Source of the DNA: Dehalococcoidales bacterium
Lineage (GTDB): Bacteria > Chloroflexota > Dehalococcoidia > Dehalococcoidales > RBG-16-60-22
Reading direction: 5' to 3'
Length of the DNA stretch: 23,326 bases
Assembly: GCA_016926115.1 (NCBI GenBank)
Contig: JAFGPF010000028.1
Span: 1 to 23,326, forward strand
Shown here: one piece after another, positions 6,520 to 14,034 of the stretch
Layout of the letters: each line of letters starts with the position of its first letter
Numbering within the stretch: position 1 is the stretch's first letter
The notes under the pieces: generated by a model
The model's input: the letters and a program-made list of their open reading frames with translations, nothing else
The model's database searches: none
Told to the model about the DNA's origin: nothing
Program-made: the position numbers and the translations under genes

Positions 6520-7293
6520 ATGAGCTTTGAGCCACAGTTCACCAGGCTGCGTGTCTACAACATCTTCATGGGTTTTCTCCACCTCGCCCAGGCTATCTTC
6601 ATCATCATCCTGAGCAATGACTTCAAACTGCCGATTACCACCTCGTTCCTGACGTATGACGAAGGACTCGGCAAGCTCTGGCCTATGACCGATACCCTCG
6701 TCAGTCTGCCCTTCGGCATCATGGTTGCCGTGTTCCTGCTGCTCTCCGCGGTCGCCCACTTCACCGTATCTTCGCCGGGCACGTTCGGGTGGTACGTTAA
6801 AAACCTGAAGAAGGGCATCAACTACGCCCGCTGGTACGAGTACTCATTGAGCGCTTCCCTGATGATTGTACTCATCGGCATGCTGTGCGGCGTGTACGAC
6901 CTCGGGGCGCTTATCATGGCGTTCGTGCTGACCGGCGTGATGAACCTGTGCGGGTTGATAATGGAGGTGCATAACCAGACCACCGAGAAGACGAACTGGA
7001 CATCGTACGTGGTGGGATGTATCGCCGGAGTAGCTCCATGGGTAGCCATCGCCATCTACTTCTTCGGGTCGCTGGCACAGGCGGAGGGCGGCGTGCCGAC
7101 CTTCGTGTACGTTATCCTGCCGACGCTGTTCGTCTTTTTCTTCAGCTTCGCGCTGAACATGGTGCTACAGTATAAGAAGGTGGGACCGTGGCGCGATTAC
7201 CTGTTCGGCGAGAAGGCATACGTGCTGTTGAGCCTGATTGCGAAGTCGGCGCTGGCATGGCAGGTGTTCGCCGGAACGCTGCGGCCGGTATAA
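6520..7293 (+). CDS. heliorhodopsin (retinal photoreceptor)
   Basis: A 257-residue seven-helix protein with diagnostic heliorhodopsin features. Helix 7 reads YVLLSLIAKSALAWQVFAGT, with K242 as the retinal Schiff-base lysine. Helix 3 reads ARWYEYSLSASLMI, with E107 at the position of the Schiff-base counterion. H80 ends helix 2, and H21 lies in the helix 1 motif MGFLHLAQ. From memory, the well-studied 48C12 heliorhodopsin uses K241, E107, H23 and H80, so numbering and motifs agree closely. Helix 5 carries GVAPWVAIAIYFF. The length is typical. Heliorhodopsins bind retinal with the N-terminus inside the cell, opposite to type 1 rhodopsins, and have slow photocycles; most show no ion pumping and their role is unsettled. 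No retinal-synthesis gene is nearby. The gene starts an apparent operon with the DegV gene 12 bases downstream. Confidence 0.95.
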   Translation: MSFEPQFTRLRVYNIFMGFLHLAQAIFIIILSNDFKLPITTSFLTYDEGLGKLWPMTDTLVSLPFGIMVAVFLLLSAVAHFTVSSPGTFGWYVKNLKKGINYARWYEYSLSASLMIVLIGMLCGVYDLGALIMAFVLTGVMNLCGLIMEVHNQTTEKTNWTSYVVGCIAGVAPWVAIAIYFFGSLAQAEGGVPTFVYVILPTLFVFFFSFALNMVLQYKKVGPWRDYLFGEKAYVLLSLIAKSALAWQVFAGTLRPV

Positions 7294-7305
7294 AGCGGGG
7301 GTACT

Positions 7306-8145
7306 TTGAATATACAGGTAGTTACCGATAGCACGTCGGATATTCCTCGGGACCTGGCGGCGGAGCTGGGCATACGGGTGGTGCCGGTGTACGTGCGTTT
7401 CAATGATAAGGTATACCGGGACGGCGTGGATATCCAGAACGATGAATTTTACAGGATGCTGGAGACTTCGCCGCATCACCCGGCAACTTCACAGCCCACG
7501 CCGGAGGATTTTGAAAATGTCTACAAGGAATACTGTGATAAGGTTGACGGCATCATTTCCGTCCACATCTCTTCAAGGATAAGCGGCACCTGTAACTCGG
7601 CGGTAATCGCCCGGAATATGCTGGAAAGCAAGTGCCCTATCGAAGTGGTGGATTCGCAATTCAATTCGGCAGGGCTGGCGCTGGTCGCCATGGCTGCCGC
7701 CAGAATGGTTAAGACAGGAAAGGGCCTGACCGCGATAGTAGCGGAAGTCCGGCGTACTATCAGCGCGGTGCACATGTTCGGGGTGTTCGACACGATGAAG
7801 TACCTGGCGCGGAGCGGTCGTGTCAGTAAGACGATTGTCACCGCGGCGAACATCCTGAGCGTCAGGCCGTTGCTGACCTTCCGTGAGGGCGAGATAATCC
7901 GGGCAGGCCTGGTGCGCAGCTTTTCCAAGGGCATGGACAGGCTTTATAAATTCGTGGAAAGTAAGCGGGACATCGCCGAGCTTATCATCGTCCATAGCAA
8001 CATACCCGAGATTGCCGGGAAGTTTAAGAAGCGCCTGGGATGGCTTTTTCCGGAAGAGCAAATCAGGGTAATGGAGCTCGGCGCCGGGTTGGGCGTGCAC
8101 GGCGGACCGGGAGTCCTGCTGGTGGGTTTAAGGCTGGAGGAATAA
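7306..8145 (+). CDS. DegV family fatty-acid-binding protein
   Basis: A 279-residue DegV/FakB-type protein. Characterised members hold a long-chain fatty acid in a cleft between two alpha/beta domains and, as FakB, present it to the kinase FakA. Visible family motifs are VVTDSTSDIP (5-14), TSQPTPEDF (about 61-69), SSRISGTCNSA (about 88-98), a conserved HMFGVFDTMKYLARSGRVS stretch in the second domain, and VHGGPGVLLVGL near the C-terminus. Length is normal. The start is TTG at 7306 with GCGGGGG just upstream, only 12 bases after the heliorhodopsin stop, so co-transcription is likely. No FakA-type kinase gene is in the window. The placement suggests that the bound lipid or a retinoid-like ligand is linked to the rhodopsin, which is inference. 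Confidence 0.9.
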   Translation: MNIQVVTDSTSDIPRDLAAELGIRVVPVYVRFNDKVYRDGVDIQNDEFYRMLETSPHHPATSQPTPEDFENVYKEYCDKVDGIISVHISSRISGTCNSAVIARNMLESKCPIEVVDSQFNSAGLALVAMAAARMVKTGKGLTAIVAEVRRTISAVHMFGVFDTMKYLARSGRVSKTIVTAANILSVRPLLTFREGEIIRAGLVRSFSKGMDRLYKFVESKRDIAELIIVHSNIPEIAGKFKKRLGWLFPEEQIRVMELGAGLGVHGGPGVLLVGLRLEE

Positions 8146-8166
8146 ATTGTGCAAAGGAGCAGTTCT

Positions 8167-8688
8167 ATGGGAACACAGCAGACAATTCTCCTTATTATCA
8201 ACATAGTTGGCGGGGTGGCTGTTATCTTAAGTTATGTCTATGGTCTTAGAGGTCAGGCGGGTGGCGCGAATGTCCTGTGGGGCGGGGTGTCGGAAGGTAT
8301 CAGACCGGTATACTTCGTCTCGATGATATTATCCGCCATCGGCTATTTTGCGTTCATTTATTATCTTCTCTTCCGGATTAATCCGTCCGAAATAAGCGTT
8401 GAATACAGTCTGTTTTACGTTATCTTTATCGTAATCCTTGTCGCCTCCGCTTTCTGGATGCCGTTGACCAATCTCTACGTGAGTAATCCGGGGACGGGAC
8501 TATGGATAGGGATACGTACTGTCCTGGCCCTGGTGGGGCTGGGTTCGATTGCGCTGGTATGGGCGCTGCTTATCTCGCAGGCGGAGCCGCGCGGGCTTGC
8601 TTACTGGTTTGCCGTATCGGGGGCGGGTTACTTCGCTTTTCATACGGCGATACTGGACGCAATTGTCTGGGCGGCATTATTCAAGTAG
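8167..8688 (+). CDS. unknown multi-spanning membrane protein in the heliorhodopsin operon
   Basis: A 173-residue integral membrane protein from the ATG at 8167, chosen because AAAGGAG (8153-8159) is correctly placed for it; the in-frame GTG at 8149 lies before that site. Five hydrophobic segments are visible: about 7-25, 46-66, 77-97, 108-131 and 138-165. Polar or aromatic residues occur inside them, for example FAFIYYLLFR and GYFAFHTAILDAIVWAALF with one membrane histidine. I do not recognise the family; the size and five-helix pattern recall TspO-like proteins only superficially. It follows the DegV gene by 21 bases and probably belongs to the same transcript. It could be a signalling or transport partner of the rhodopsin, but that rests on gene order alone. 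Confidence 0.7.
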   Translation: MGTQQTILLIINIVGGVAVILSYVYGLRGQAGGANVLWGGVSEGIRPVYFVSMILSAIGYFAFIYYLLFRINPSEISVEYSLFYVIFIVILVASAFWMPLTNLYVSNPGTGLWIGIRTVLALVGLGSIALVWALLISQAEPRGLAYWFAVSGAGYFAFHTAILDAIVWAALFK

Positions 8689-8718
8689 CGTACAATCCGG
8701 TTGATAACCTTTACCTCT

Positions 8719-8747
8719 TTGACATGCATCCAACCAGATTTTATACT
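8719..8747 (+). promoter_or_regulatory. strong sigma-70 promoter
   Basis: Consensus TTGACA (8719-8724), a 17-base spacer and TATACT (8742-8747), 54 bases ahead of the isochorismatase-fold gene. It separates this two-gene operon from the heliorhodopsin operon upstream. Confidence 0.75.
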
Positions 8748-8801
8748 TAGTATATCAGCGTGTATTTGGCCTGATTTTCAGGGAATAGGGGTAGCACCAC
8801 C

Positions 8802-9356
8802 ATGAATGCGCCGTCGGTACTTACCGTAGATAATACCGTCCTGGTACTAATCGATTTCCAGGAAAGGCTTTTCCCCGTGATGCACGACAAGGACAGGCTC
8901 CTGCGGAACGTGCTGAAGCTCATCGAGGGGGCGAAGGCGTTGGGGATACCGATTATCCTGACAGAGCAATATCCGAAGGGGCTGGGCCCGACGCTGCCGG
9001 AGATAAAGGAGCTGCTGACGGACATCAAGCCGGTGGAGAAGGTCTGTTTCAACTGCTGCGACGAAAGGGCTTTCGGAGAGTCGCTGGAATCTTTGAAGAG
9101 AAAGCAGGTGCTCATCGCCGGGATCGAGGCGCATATCTGCGTTTACCAGACGGCGATGGCGCTATTGCGGGACGGCTACGAAGTCCAGGTGGTAGGCGAC
9201 GGCGTTTCTTCGCGGGAGCCGGAGAACAAGCTGGTCAGCCTGTTCAGGATGGGGGCGGCGGGGGTAAGTCCGACGACCGTGGAGATGGCGCTGTTCGAGC
9301 TGCTGAAGGTAGCCAGCGGCGATAAATTCAAGCAAATCAGTAATATCGTAAAATGA
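8802..9356 (+). CDS. isochorismatase-fold cysteine hydrolase
   Basis: A 184-residue member of the isochorismatase-like hydrolase superfamily. The catalytic triad is readable: D18 in VLVLIDFQERLF, K80 in PVEKVCFNC and C113 in IAGIEAHICVYQTA. Next to it lie the YPKGLGPTLPEI segment and the C-terminal STTVEMALFEL-like region (SPTTVEMALFELL). These features fit the YcaC/ISOC1-2 subgroup, whose members hydrolyse amide or related bonds of often unknown substrates; true isochorismatase activity is unlikely without siderophore genes nearby. It starts at ATG 8802, a short distance after a weak GGGG-rich site, and its stop overlaps the next start in an ATGA, showing translational coupling to the GalT-like gene. 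Substrate unknown. Confidence 0.85.
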   Translation: MNAPSVLTVDNTVLVLIDFQERLFPVMHDKDRLLRNVLKLIEGAKALGIPIILTEQYPKGLGPTLPEIKELLTDIKPVEKVCFNCCDERAFGESLESLKRKQVLIAGIEAHICVYQTAMALLRDGYEVQVVGDGVSSREPENKLVSLFRMGAAGVSPTTVEMALFELLKVASGDKFKQISNIVK

Positions 9357-10411
9357 AGTCAGCTAAATTCAATCCGATAGAGTTCCGGCGTGAAACTCTG
9401 CCGTCGAAGATGCTGCGGCGCGACGACTCCGGGGAATTCGCCGAGACGTTTGTGCCCCTGGAGTTCCGTTTCGACCCCCTGACCGGCGGGACGTGCCGGG
9501 TGGTCCAGTACTCACTGGACAGGATTATCCGGCTCGACATGGAAGCGCTGGAGAAGCGGTCACGGGAACTGCCGTGTCCCTTCTGCATGCCGTACGTCGA
9601 ACAGATTACCCCCCGTTTTCCCGCCGATCTCGTGCCGGAGGGGACTATACGGCGGGGCAAGGCGGTGGTCTTCCCCAACGCCAGCCCCTGGGACGTGTAC
9701 GGGGTCGTCGTGGTCATCTCCGACGAGCACTTTATTCCCCCGGACGGATTCGACCTGGAGACCGTTTTCAACGCCATGATGGCGGCGCAGGACTATATCA
9801 AGGCCGTGCAGAGAGCCGACCCCGCCGCGAAGTATCATTTCGTCGCCTGGAACTACCTGCCGCCCTCCGGGGGCAGCCTGGTGCACCCGCATCTGCAGGG
9901 CAACGCCGGTTACTACCCGACCAACCACCAGAAGCTGTTGCTGGAGGCTTCCGAGAAATACACCCAAGAGAAGGGGACGAATTACTGGAGCGACCTCCTG
10001 GAGCAGGAGAAACGTACGGGTGAGAGGTACGTGGGGAAAATCGGCGGGACGGAATGGCTGACCGGGTTCGTGCCACGGGGACGCCTCTCCGATATTATCT
10101 GCATGTTCCCCGGCAAGACATCGGTCGCGGAACTCACAGAAAAAGATATACAAGATTTCTCTACGGGGATGCTGAAGGTATTTAAATACCTGGACGAACT
10201 GAACCTGCCCAGCTTCAACATGGCTACTTTCTCGGGGCTCGATGATAATAATTTCCGGGCACATGCCCGGATTACCCCGCGAGGCTCGCTGCTGTATTCA
10301 CCAATCGAGACCAGCGACCAGTTTTACTACGAGATACTGCACGACGAGAATATCTGCATCCTGCCGCCGGAGGTCGCCTGCGAACGGCTGAAGAAGAAAT
10401 TTGACGCTTAA
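9353..10411 (+). CDS. GalT/HIT-superfamily nucleotidyltransferase-like protein
   Basis: A 352-residue protein resembling galactose-1-phosphate uridylyltransferase. The active-site signature is H178-P-H180-L-Q182 in SGGSLVHPHLQGN; the second histidine is the nucleotidylated residue in GalT. Upstream, C75 and C78 in LPCPFCMP match the first half of the GalT zinc site, and VVFPNASPWDVYGVVVVISDEHF matches the uridylyl-binding core. A second HIT-like half follows (about 230-352, with FSGLDDNNFRAHARITPR). Sugar specificity is unclear, because no Leloir-pathway neighbours are present; other sugar phosphates or ADP-type transfer are possible. Its ATG lies inside the stop of the isochorismatase-fold gene (ATGA), so the two are made together. 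Family call firm, substrate open. Confidence 0.8.
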   Translation: MKSAKFNPIEFRRETLPSKMLRRDDSGEFAETFVPLEFRFDPLTGGTCRVVQYSLDRIIRLDMEALEKRSRELPCPFCMPYVEQITPRFPADLVPEGTIRRGKAVVFPNASPWDVYGVVVVISDEHFIPPDGFDLETVFNAMMAAQDYIKAVQRADPAAKYHFVAWNYLPPSGGSLVHPHLQGNAGYYPTNHQKLLLEASEKYTQEKGTNYWSDLLEQEKRTGERYVGKIGGTEWLTGFVPRGRLSDIICMFPGKTSVAELTEKDIQDFSTGMLKVFKYLDELNLPSFNMATFSGLDDNNFRAHARITPRGSLLYSPIETSDQFYYEILHDENICILPPEVACERLKKKFDA

Positions 10412-10439
10412 AACGTTACAAGCTTGACTTTCCAGGTTA

Positions 10440-10467
10440 TTTACTTTATGTAATTAAGGTGTATAAT
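10440..10467 (+). promoter_or_regulatory. promoter of the small-peptide transcript
   Basis: TTTACT (10440-10445), a 16-base spacer and consensus TATAAT (10462-10467). The start would be near 10474, giving a leader of about 107 bases before the small open frame at 10581. Confidence 0.55.
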
Positions 10468-10580
10468 AATATATAGAGCGCTTTTTAAACGCACGTATTC
10501 CCGATGAAAAGCGGTTCTTTTATGCAAGGCCGAACGTCAGTTTCCAGATAAACGTCCAGACAAAGGAGGGTACACCGGAT

Positions 10581-10661
10581 ATGGGCCACAAGAGTCCTGC
10601 AAAACCCGCCGTCTCCAGCAGACCCGGGCAAGCCAAGCCGTCTCAGCCGAAGAAAAAGTAA
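10581..10661 (+). CDS. 26-residue Lys/Pro-rich peptide
   Basis: A small open frame, MGHKSPAKPAVSS then RPGQAKPSQPKKK, rich in lysine, proline and serine and strongly basic. AAAGGAGGG (10562-10570) precedes the ATG by 10 bases, a promoter lies at 10440-10467 and a strong terminator at 10681-10724. Together they define a transcript of roughly 250 bases whose only credible frame is this one. The frame has no family I recognise. It is too short for a fold and could be a disordered nucleic-acid- or ribosome-binding peptide, or the coding part of a dual-function RNA. The translated status is inferred from the ribosome binding site. Confidence 0.5.
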   Translation: MGHKSPAKPAVSSRPGQAKPSQPKKK

Positions 10662-10680
10662 GCGCATCTGGTATATACTT

Positions 10681-10724
10681 TCAGGGGAGTCTAAGATAAA
10701 TGAAAAGATTCCCCTGACTTTTTT
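10681..10724 (+). terminator. intrinsic terminator of the small transcript
   Basis: TCAGGGGA (10681-10688) and TCCCCTGA (10710-10717) form a perfect 8-bp stem with a 21-base loop, followed by C and six T (10719-10724). It ends just before the next open frame at 10727. Confidence 0.75.
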
Positions 10725-10726
10725 AT

Positions 10727-11074
10727 ATGAAAGACGATACCGTGAAAGCCGAAACCATGGAATGCCGGCGCTGCGGCGTCTGCTGCACGCGTCACCAGGC
10801 GTTCGTCAGTCCGGAAGACATCGCGCGGATTACGGCTTACCTGGGGATTACCATGCAGGACTGGGACCGGCTGTACGACGACTCGCGCTGGCAGTACTCG
10901 GAGTACCGCCTGATAAGGCACGTGAACGGCGCCTGTGCCTTCCTCGCGTACGAAGACGGACTCGCCACCTGCACCATCCAAGAGGTGAAACCTGCCTGCT
11001 GCGCCGCCTGGGAACCGGGACCGGACAGGGCGGAGTGCCGGGAGGGGAGAGAAAAGGTTGAAGCGAGGAAGTAA
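10727..11074 (+). CDS. YkgJ-type CxxCxxCC cluster protein
   Basis: A 115-residue protein of the YkgJ/zinc- or iron-chelating family. The N-terminal signature MECRRCGVCCTRHQAF gives four close cysteines, and later cysteines in NGACAFLAYEDGLATCTIQEVKPACCAAWEPG complete the family's metal site. Members are thought to bind Zn or an Fe-S cluster; their function is not established. The start is doubtful. The ATG at 10727 abuts the preceding terminator and has no ribosome binding site; the GTG at 10742 or the ATG at 10757, just before the cysteine motif, are alternatives. The end overlaps the next gene by 17 bases, so the two are likely co-expressed. Confidence 0.75.
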   Translation: MKDDTVKAETMECRRCGVCCTRHQAFVSPEDIARITAYLGITMQDWDRLYDDSRWQYSEYRLIRHVNGACAFLAYEDGLATCTIQEVKPACCAAWEPGPDRAECREGREKVEARK

Positions 11075-11963
11075 GACGCGCTTGTTCAGAGTTGCCCTGC
11101 TCCAGATGGTCGCCTGTGGCGACGACGTGGACGCCAACCTGGTCAAGGGTGGGAAATATTGCCGCCGGGCGAAGGAAATGGGGGCGGATATCGCCCTGTT
11201 CCCCGAGATGTGGAACATCGGTTATCCCTTTCAGGACCCGGTTGAGTCCGATTTCCGGAGGGAATTTCCGTTAAAAGCGGTCGGGCAGGAAGACAAATTC
11301 GTCAGGCATTTCAGGTCGCTGGCGAAAGAACTGGACATGGCGATAGCAATTACCTACCTGGAGAAATCGTCCGGTCTGCCGGGCGACTCGGTGTCAATAA
11401 TCGACCGGCACGGCGAAGTCCTGATGACCTACGCCAAGGTGCATACCTGCGACTTCTCGTTCGATGCGTTATGCGCTCCCGGCGAGGACTTTTATGTATG
11501 CGACCTCGATACGGCAGCGGGCGAGGTGAAAATCGGGGCGATGATATGCTATGACCGGGAGTTCCCTGAAAGCGCCCGGATACTCATGCTCAAGGGGGCG
11601 GAGATAATCCTGACCCCTAATGCCTGTGAGCTGGAGCAGAACCGCCTCGGGCAGTTCCGCGCCCGCGCCTACGAGAACATGGCGGGCGTGGCGACGGCGA
11701 ACTACGCGGCGCCGCAGGCGAACGGTCATTCGGCGGCTTTCAGCGGAATAGCCTACGCACCCGATGAAACATCACTGGACATGACGATAGTCGAGGCGGG
11801 GGAGGAGGAGGGGGTATATATAGCGGAGTTCGATATGGAGGCGCTGCGGGACTACCGGGAGCGAGAGGCGTGGGGTAATGCGTACCGTAAGCCAGGACGT
11901 TACGGACTTTTGACCTCCGAAGAGGTTAACTACCCTTTCATCCGCAAAGACGCCAGAAGGTAA
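11058..11963 (+). CDS. carbon-nitrogen hydrolase (nitrilase superfamily)
   Basis: A 301-residue nitrilase-superfamily amidase. The catalytic Glu-Lys-Cys triad is visible: E50 in ALFPEMWNIGY, K127 in MTYAKVHTCDF and C164 in GAMICYDREFPE. The sequence is closest in style to N-carbamoyl-amine amidohydrolases or omega-amidases, acting on the C-N bond of a small amide in the cytoplasm; the substrate cannot be fixed. It starts at TTG 11058, preceded by GGAGGGGAGAG, inside the end of the YkgJ-type gene. A start a few codons later is possible, since the first nine residues are non-conserved in character. Its stop lies only 6 bases from the stop of the opposing HdrD-type gene, leaving no room for a terminator. 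Confidence 0.85.
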   Translation: MKRGSKTRLFRVALLQMVACGDDVDANLVKGGKYCRRAKEMGADIALFPEMWNIGYPFQDPVESDFRREFPLKAVGQEDKFVRHFRSLAKELDMAIAITYLEKSSGLPGDSVSIIDRHGEVLMTYAKVHTCDFSFDALCAPGEDFYVCDLDTAAGEVKIGAMICYDREFPESARILMLKGAEIILTPNACELEQNRLGQFRARAYENMAGVATANYAAPQANGHSAAFSGIAYAPDETSLDMTIVEAGEEEGVYIAEFDMEALRDYREREAWGNAYRKPGRYGLLTSEEVNYPFIRKDARR

Positions 11964-11969
11964 GGATGA

Positions 11970-14009
11970 TTAGTCTTTTTCAAGGGCTTCGGCGATAAGC
12001 TCGCTGAGGTCTTTCACGCGCAGGGTCTCCTCCGCCTCCTTCGCCTTCACCCCGTCTTCGAACATCGTCAGGCAGTAGGGGCAGGCGGTCGCCACGATAT
12101 CCACCTTCGCCTGGATTATCTCGTCGACTCTCCGGTTGTTGACGCGTTTGTCCGGGTCTTCTTCCATCCACATGTGCCCGCCGCCGCCGCCGCAGCAGAA
12201 GCTGTTCGACCGGCAGCGGCCGAGCTCCACGCAGTTGATGCCCCGGAGGACGCTCAATATCAGGCGCGGCTCTTCGTAAATATCGTTGTAGCGTCCCAGG
12301 TAGCACGAATCGTGGTAGGCTATCTTCGCCCTGTCCAGCCTGCCGAGTTTGAGTCGGCGCTGACGCAGCAAATCGAGGATGAACTGGGTATGGTGGACGA
12401 CCTTGAAGTTGCCGCCGAACTGCGGGTACTCATGCTTGAGGGTGTTGAAGCAGTGGGGGCAGGCGGTGACTATCTTCATGACGTCGTGCGACTTTAAAAT
12501 CTCGATATTCGCCTGGCAGATGGTCTGGAACAGGTATTCGTCCCCCATGCGCCGGGCGGGGTCGCCGCAGCAGCTTTCTTCCTCGCCGAGTATGGCGAAG
12601 TTTACCCCCGCCGCCTTCATGATGCTGACCATAGCCCGAGGCACGCTCATATTACGGTCTTCCAGCGCCCCGGTGCACCCCACCCAGTAAAGTATCTCCG
12701 GCTCCGAATTCTCGGAAATGTCCGGCACTTCCAGTCCTTCGTACCAGGTGGTGCGCGTGGCGGTGGTGCCGCGGAAGGGGTGTCCCCGGGCTCCCAGGCT
12801 CTTCAGGGTGTTCTGGACGTCCTCCGGGAAGCGGCTCTGCTCCATGGCGAGGTTGCGGCGCATGTCCACTATCTTGTCCACGTGCTCGATGTAGACCGGG
12901 CATGCCTGCATGCAGGCGCGACAGGTGGTGCAGTCCCAGATTACCTCGTCGGTAATCACCTCGGCAATCATGTCCTTGCGGGTTTCGACGGGTTCTCTCC
13001 GCCAGGGCGCGGGATACGTCTCGTAGAGATGTTCTTTGAGGTCTAAAATAACCTGCTTGGGACTGAGGGCCTTGCCGCTGAAGTTGGCGGGGCAGACATC
13101 CTGGCAGCGCCCGCAGCGGGTGCAGGCGTCCAGGTCCATGAGCTGCTTCCAGGTGTATTCTTCGATTTTGGACACACCGAAAAGCTCCGTAGTCTCGAAG
13201 TCAACAGTATTAAGGGCGCCTTTAGGCTTGAGCGAGCGGAAGAAAATGTTAAGGGGCGACAGCAGTATATGCTGGAGTCGGGAGCGGTTCACCCAGATAT
13301 ACCCGAGCAGTATAAAGGCGGGCACGGTGTGGATAATCGTGCGGTGCCAGACCAGTATTTCGTCCCTGGCTTCCGTCAGGAAAGCGGGGAAGATATGGGA
13401 GAGCAGGTAGCCCACCGGCGACCACGAAGCCCAGTCCGTGACGGCGGTCTCGCTGGCGGCGATGCGGTACCCCTTGACCATGAAGCCGGTGAGGACGATG
13501 AGGAAAATCCAGACGTATATCAGGCTGTCCTCCGGCTTGTTGTCGAGTCGGGTGGGGCGGAGGATGAAGCGGCGGACGACCGCCAGGATGCCCCCGACGA
13601 GCAGCAGCACCCCGCCGATTTCCGCCGCGCAGGAGGCATATAAATAGACCGCCTGCGGCGGGTTGGTGATACCGGTGACGTAAGAAAACAGCCGGATTAT
13701 CTTGCCCAGCACGAGGATTGCCGCGCCGCCGAAGATGAGGGCGTGCATGATGCCGGGATAGATTTCTTTTACCCGTACGATGCGGATATTGGCGATTGCC
13801 ACCGAAAGGGTCGTGAACAGCCTTTGCCAGAAATTACCCGAGCGGTCGTCAGGCTGCCCCAGCTTCCAGAGTCGGTAGCTGCGTCCGAACCCGAAGATAA
13901 ATGCGGCGGCCAGCAGCGGCGCGAACACCAGCACGCCGATGATTACCGGCAGGAAGACATCCTGGATGTAAATCAGCTGGTCCGTCCAGAATAACTCGTT
14001 TATCGACAT
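11970..14009 (-). CDS. HdrE-HdrD-type membrane heme/iron-sulfur oxidoreductase
   Basis: A 679-residue fusion. Residues 1-260 form a NarI/HdrE-like membrane cytochrome b domain with about five helices and candidate heme histidines H89, H205, H222 and H227. Residues 290-375 carry two [4Fe-4S] motifs (C296/299/302/306 and C360/363/366/370). Residues 440-650 hold two CCG domains, with C445, C480-C481, C517/520 and C569, C605-C606, C643/646. In methanogens HdrD uses such CCG domains for heterodisulfide reduction; bacterial homologues couple quinones to thiol or unknown acceptors. The catalytic part probably faces the cytoplasm. It is the last gene of the redox operon. An AAGGAA site precedes the ATG at 14009. 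Acceptor unknown. Confidence 0.85.
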   Translation of the reverse strand: MSINELFWTDQLIYIQDVFLPVIIGVLVFAPLLAAAFIFGFGRSYRLWKLGQPDDRSGNFWQRLFTTLSVAIANIRIVRVKEIYPGIMHALIFGGAAILVLGKIIRLFSYVTGITNPPQAVYLYASCAAEIGGVLLLVGGILAVVRRFILRPTRLDNKPEDSLIYVWIFLIVLTGFMVKGYRIAASETAVTDWASWSPVGYLLSHIFPAFLTEARDEILVWHRTIIHTVPAFILLGYIWVNRSRLQHILLSPLNIFFRSLKPKGALNTVDFETTELFGVSKIEEYTWKQLMDLDACTRCGRCQDVCPANFSGKALSPKQVILDLKEHLYETYPAPWRREPVETRKDMIAEVITDEVIWDCTTCRACMQACPVYIEHVDKIVDMRRNLAMEQSRFPEDVQNTLKSLGARGHPFRGTTATRTTWYEGLEVPDISENSEPEILYWVGCTGALEDRNMSVPRAMVSIMKAAGVNFAILGEEESCCGDPARRMGDEYLFQTICQANIEILKSHDVMKIVTACPHCFNTLKHEYPQFGGNFKVVHHTQFILDLLRQRRLKLGRLDRAKIAYHDSCYLGRYNDIYEEPRLILSVLRGINCVELGRCRSNSFCCGGGGGHMWMEEDPDKRVNNRRVDEIIQAKVDIVATACPYCLTMFEDGVKAKEAEETLRVKDLSELIAEALEKD

Positions 14010-14034
14010 TCAAAAATTCCTTTTTCCCGCATTG

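Noticed and set aside
6520..7293. Type 1 (proton-pump) rhodopsin
   Set aside because: No DTD/DTE-type pump motif in helix 3; the RWYEYS and AKSALAWQ motifs and length fit heliorhodopsin instead.
8167..8688. TspO/tryptophan-rich sensory protein
   Set aside because: Five helices and size are similar, but the Trp-rich helix motifs of TspO are not visible.
9560..10264. 234-codon minus frame opposite the GalT-like gene
   Set aside because: Lies wholly inside a gene with clear HPHLQ and CPFC motifs and shows no motif of its own.
10485..10667. 60-codon minus frame across the small-peptide region
   Set aside because: No ribosome binding site, low-complexity arginine/leucine content; promoter and terminator in this gap point to the plus strand.
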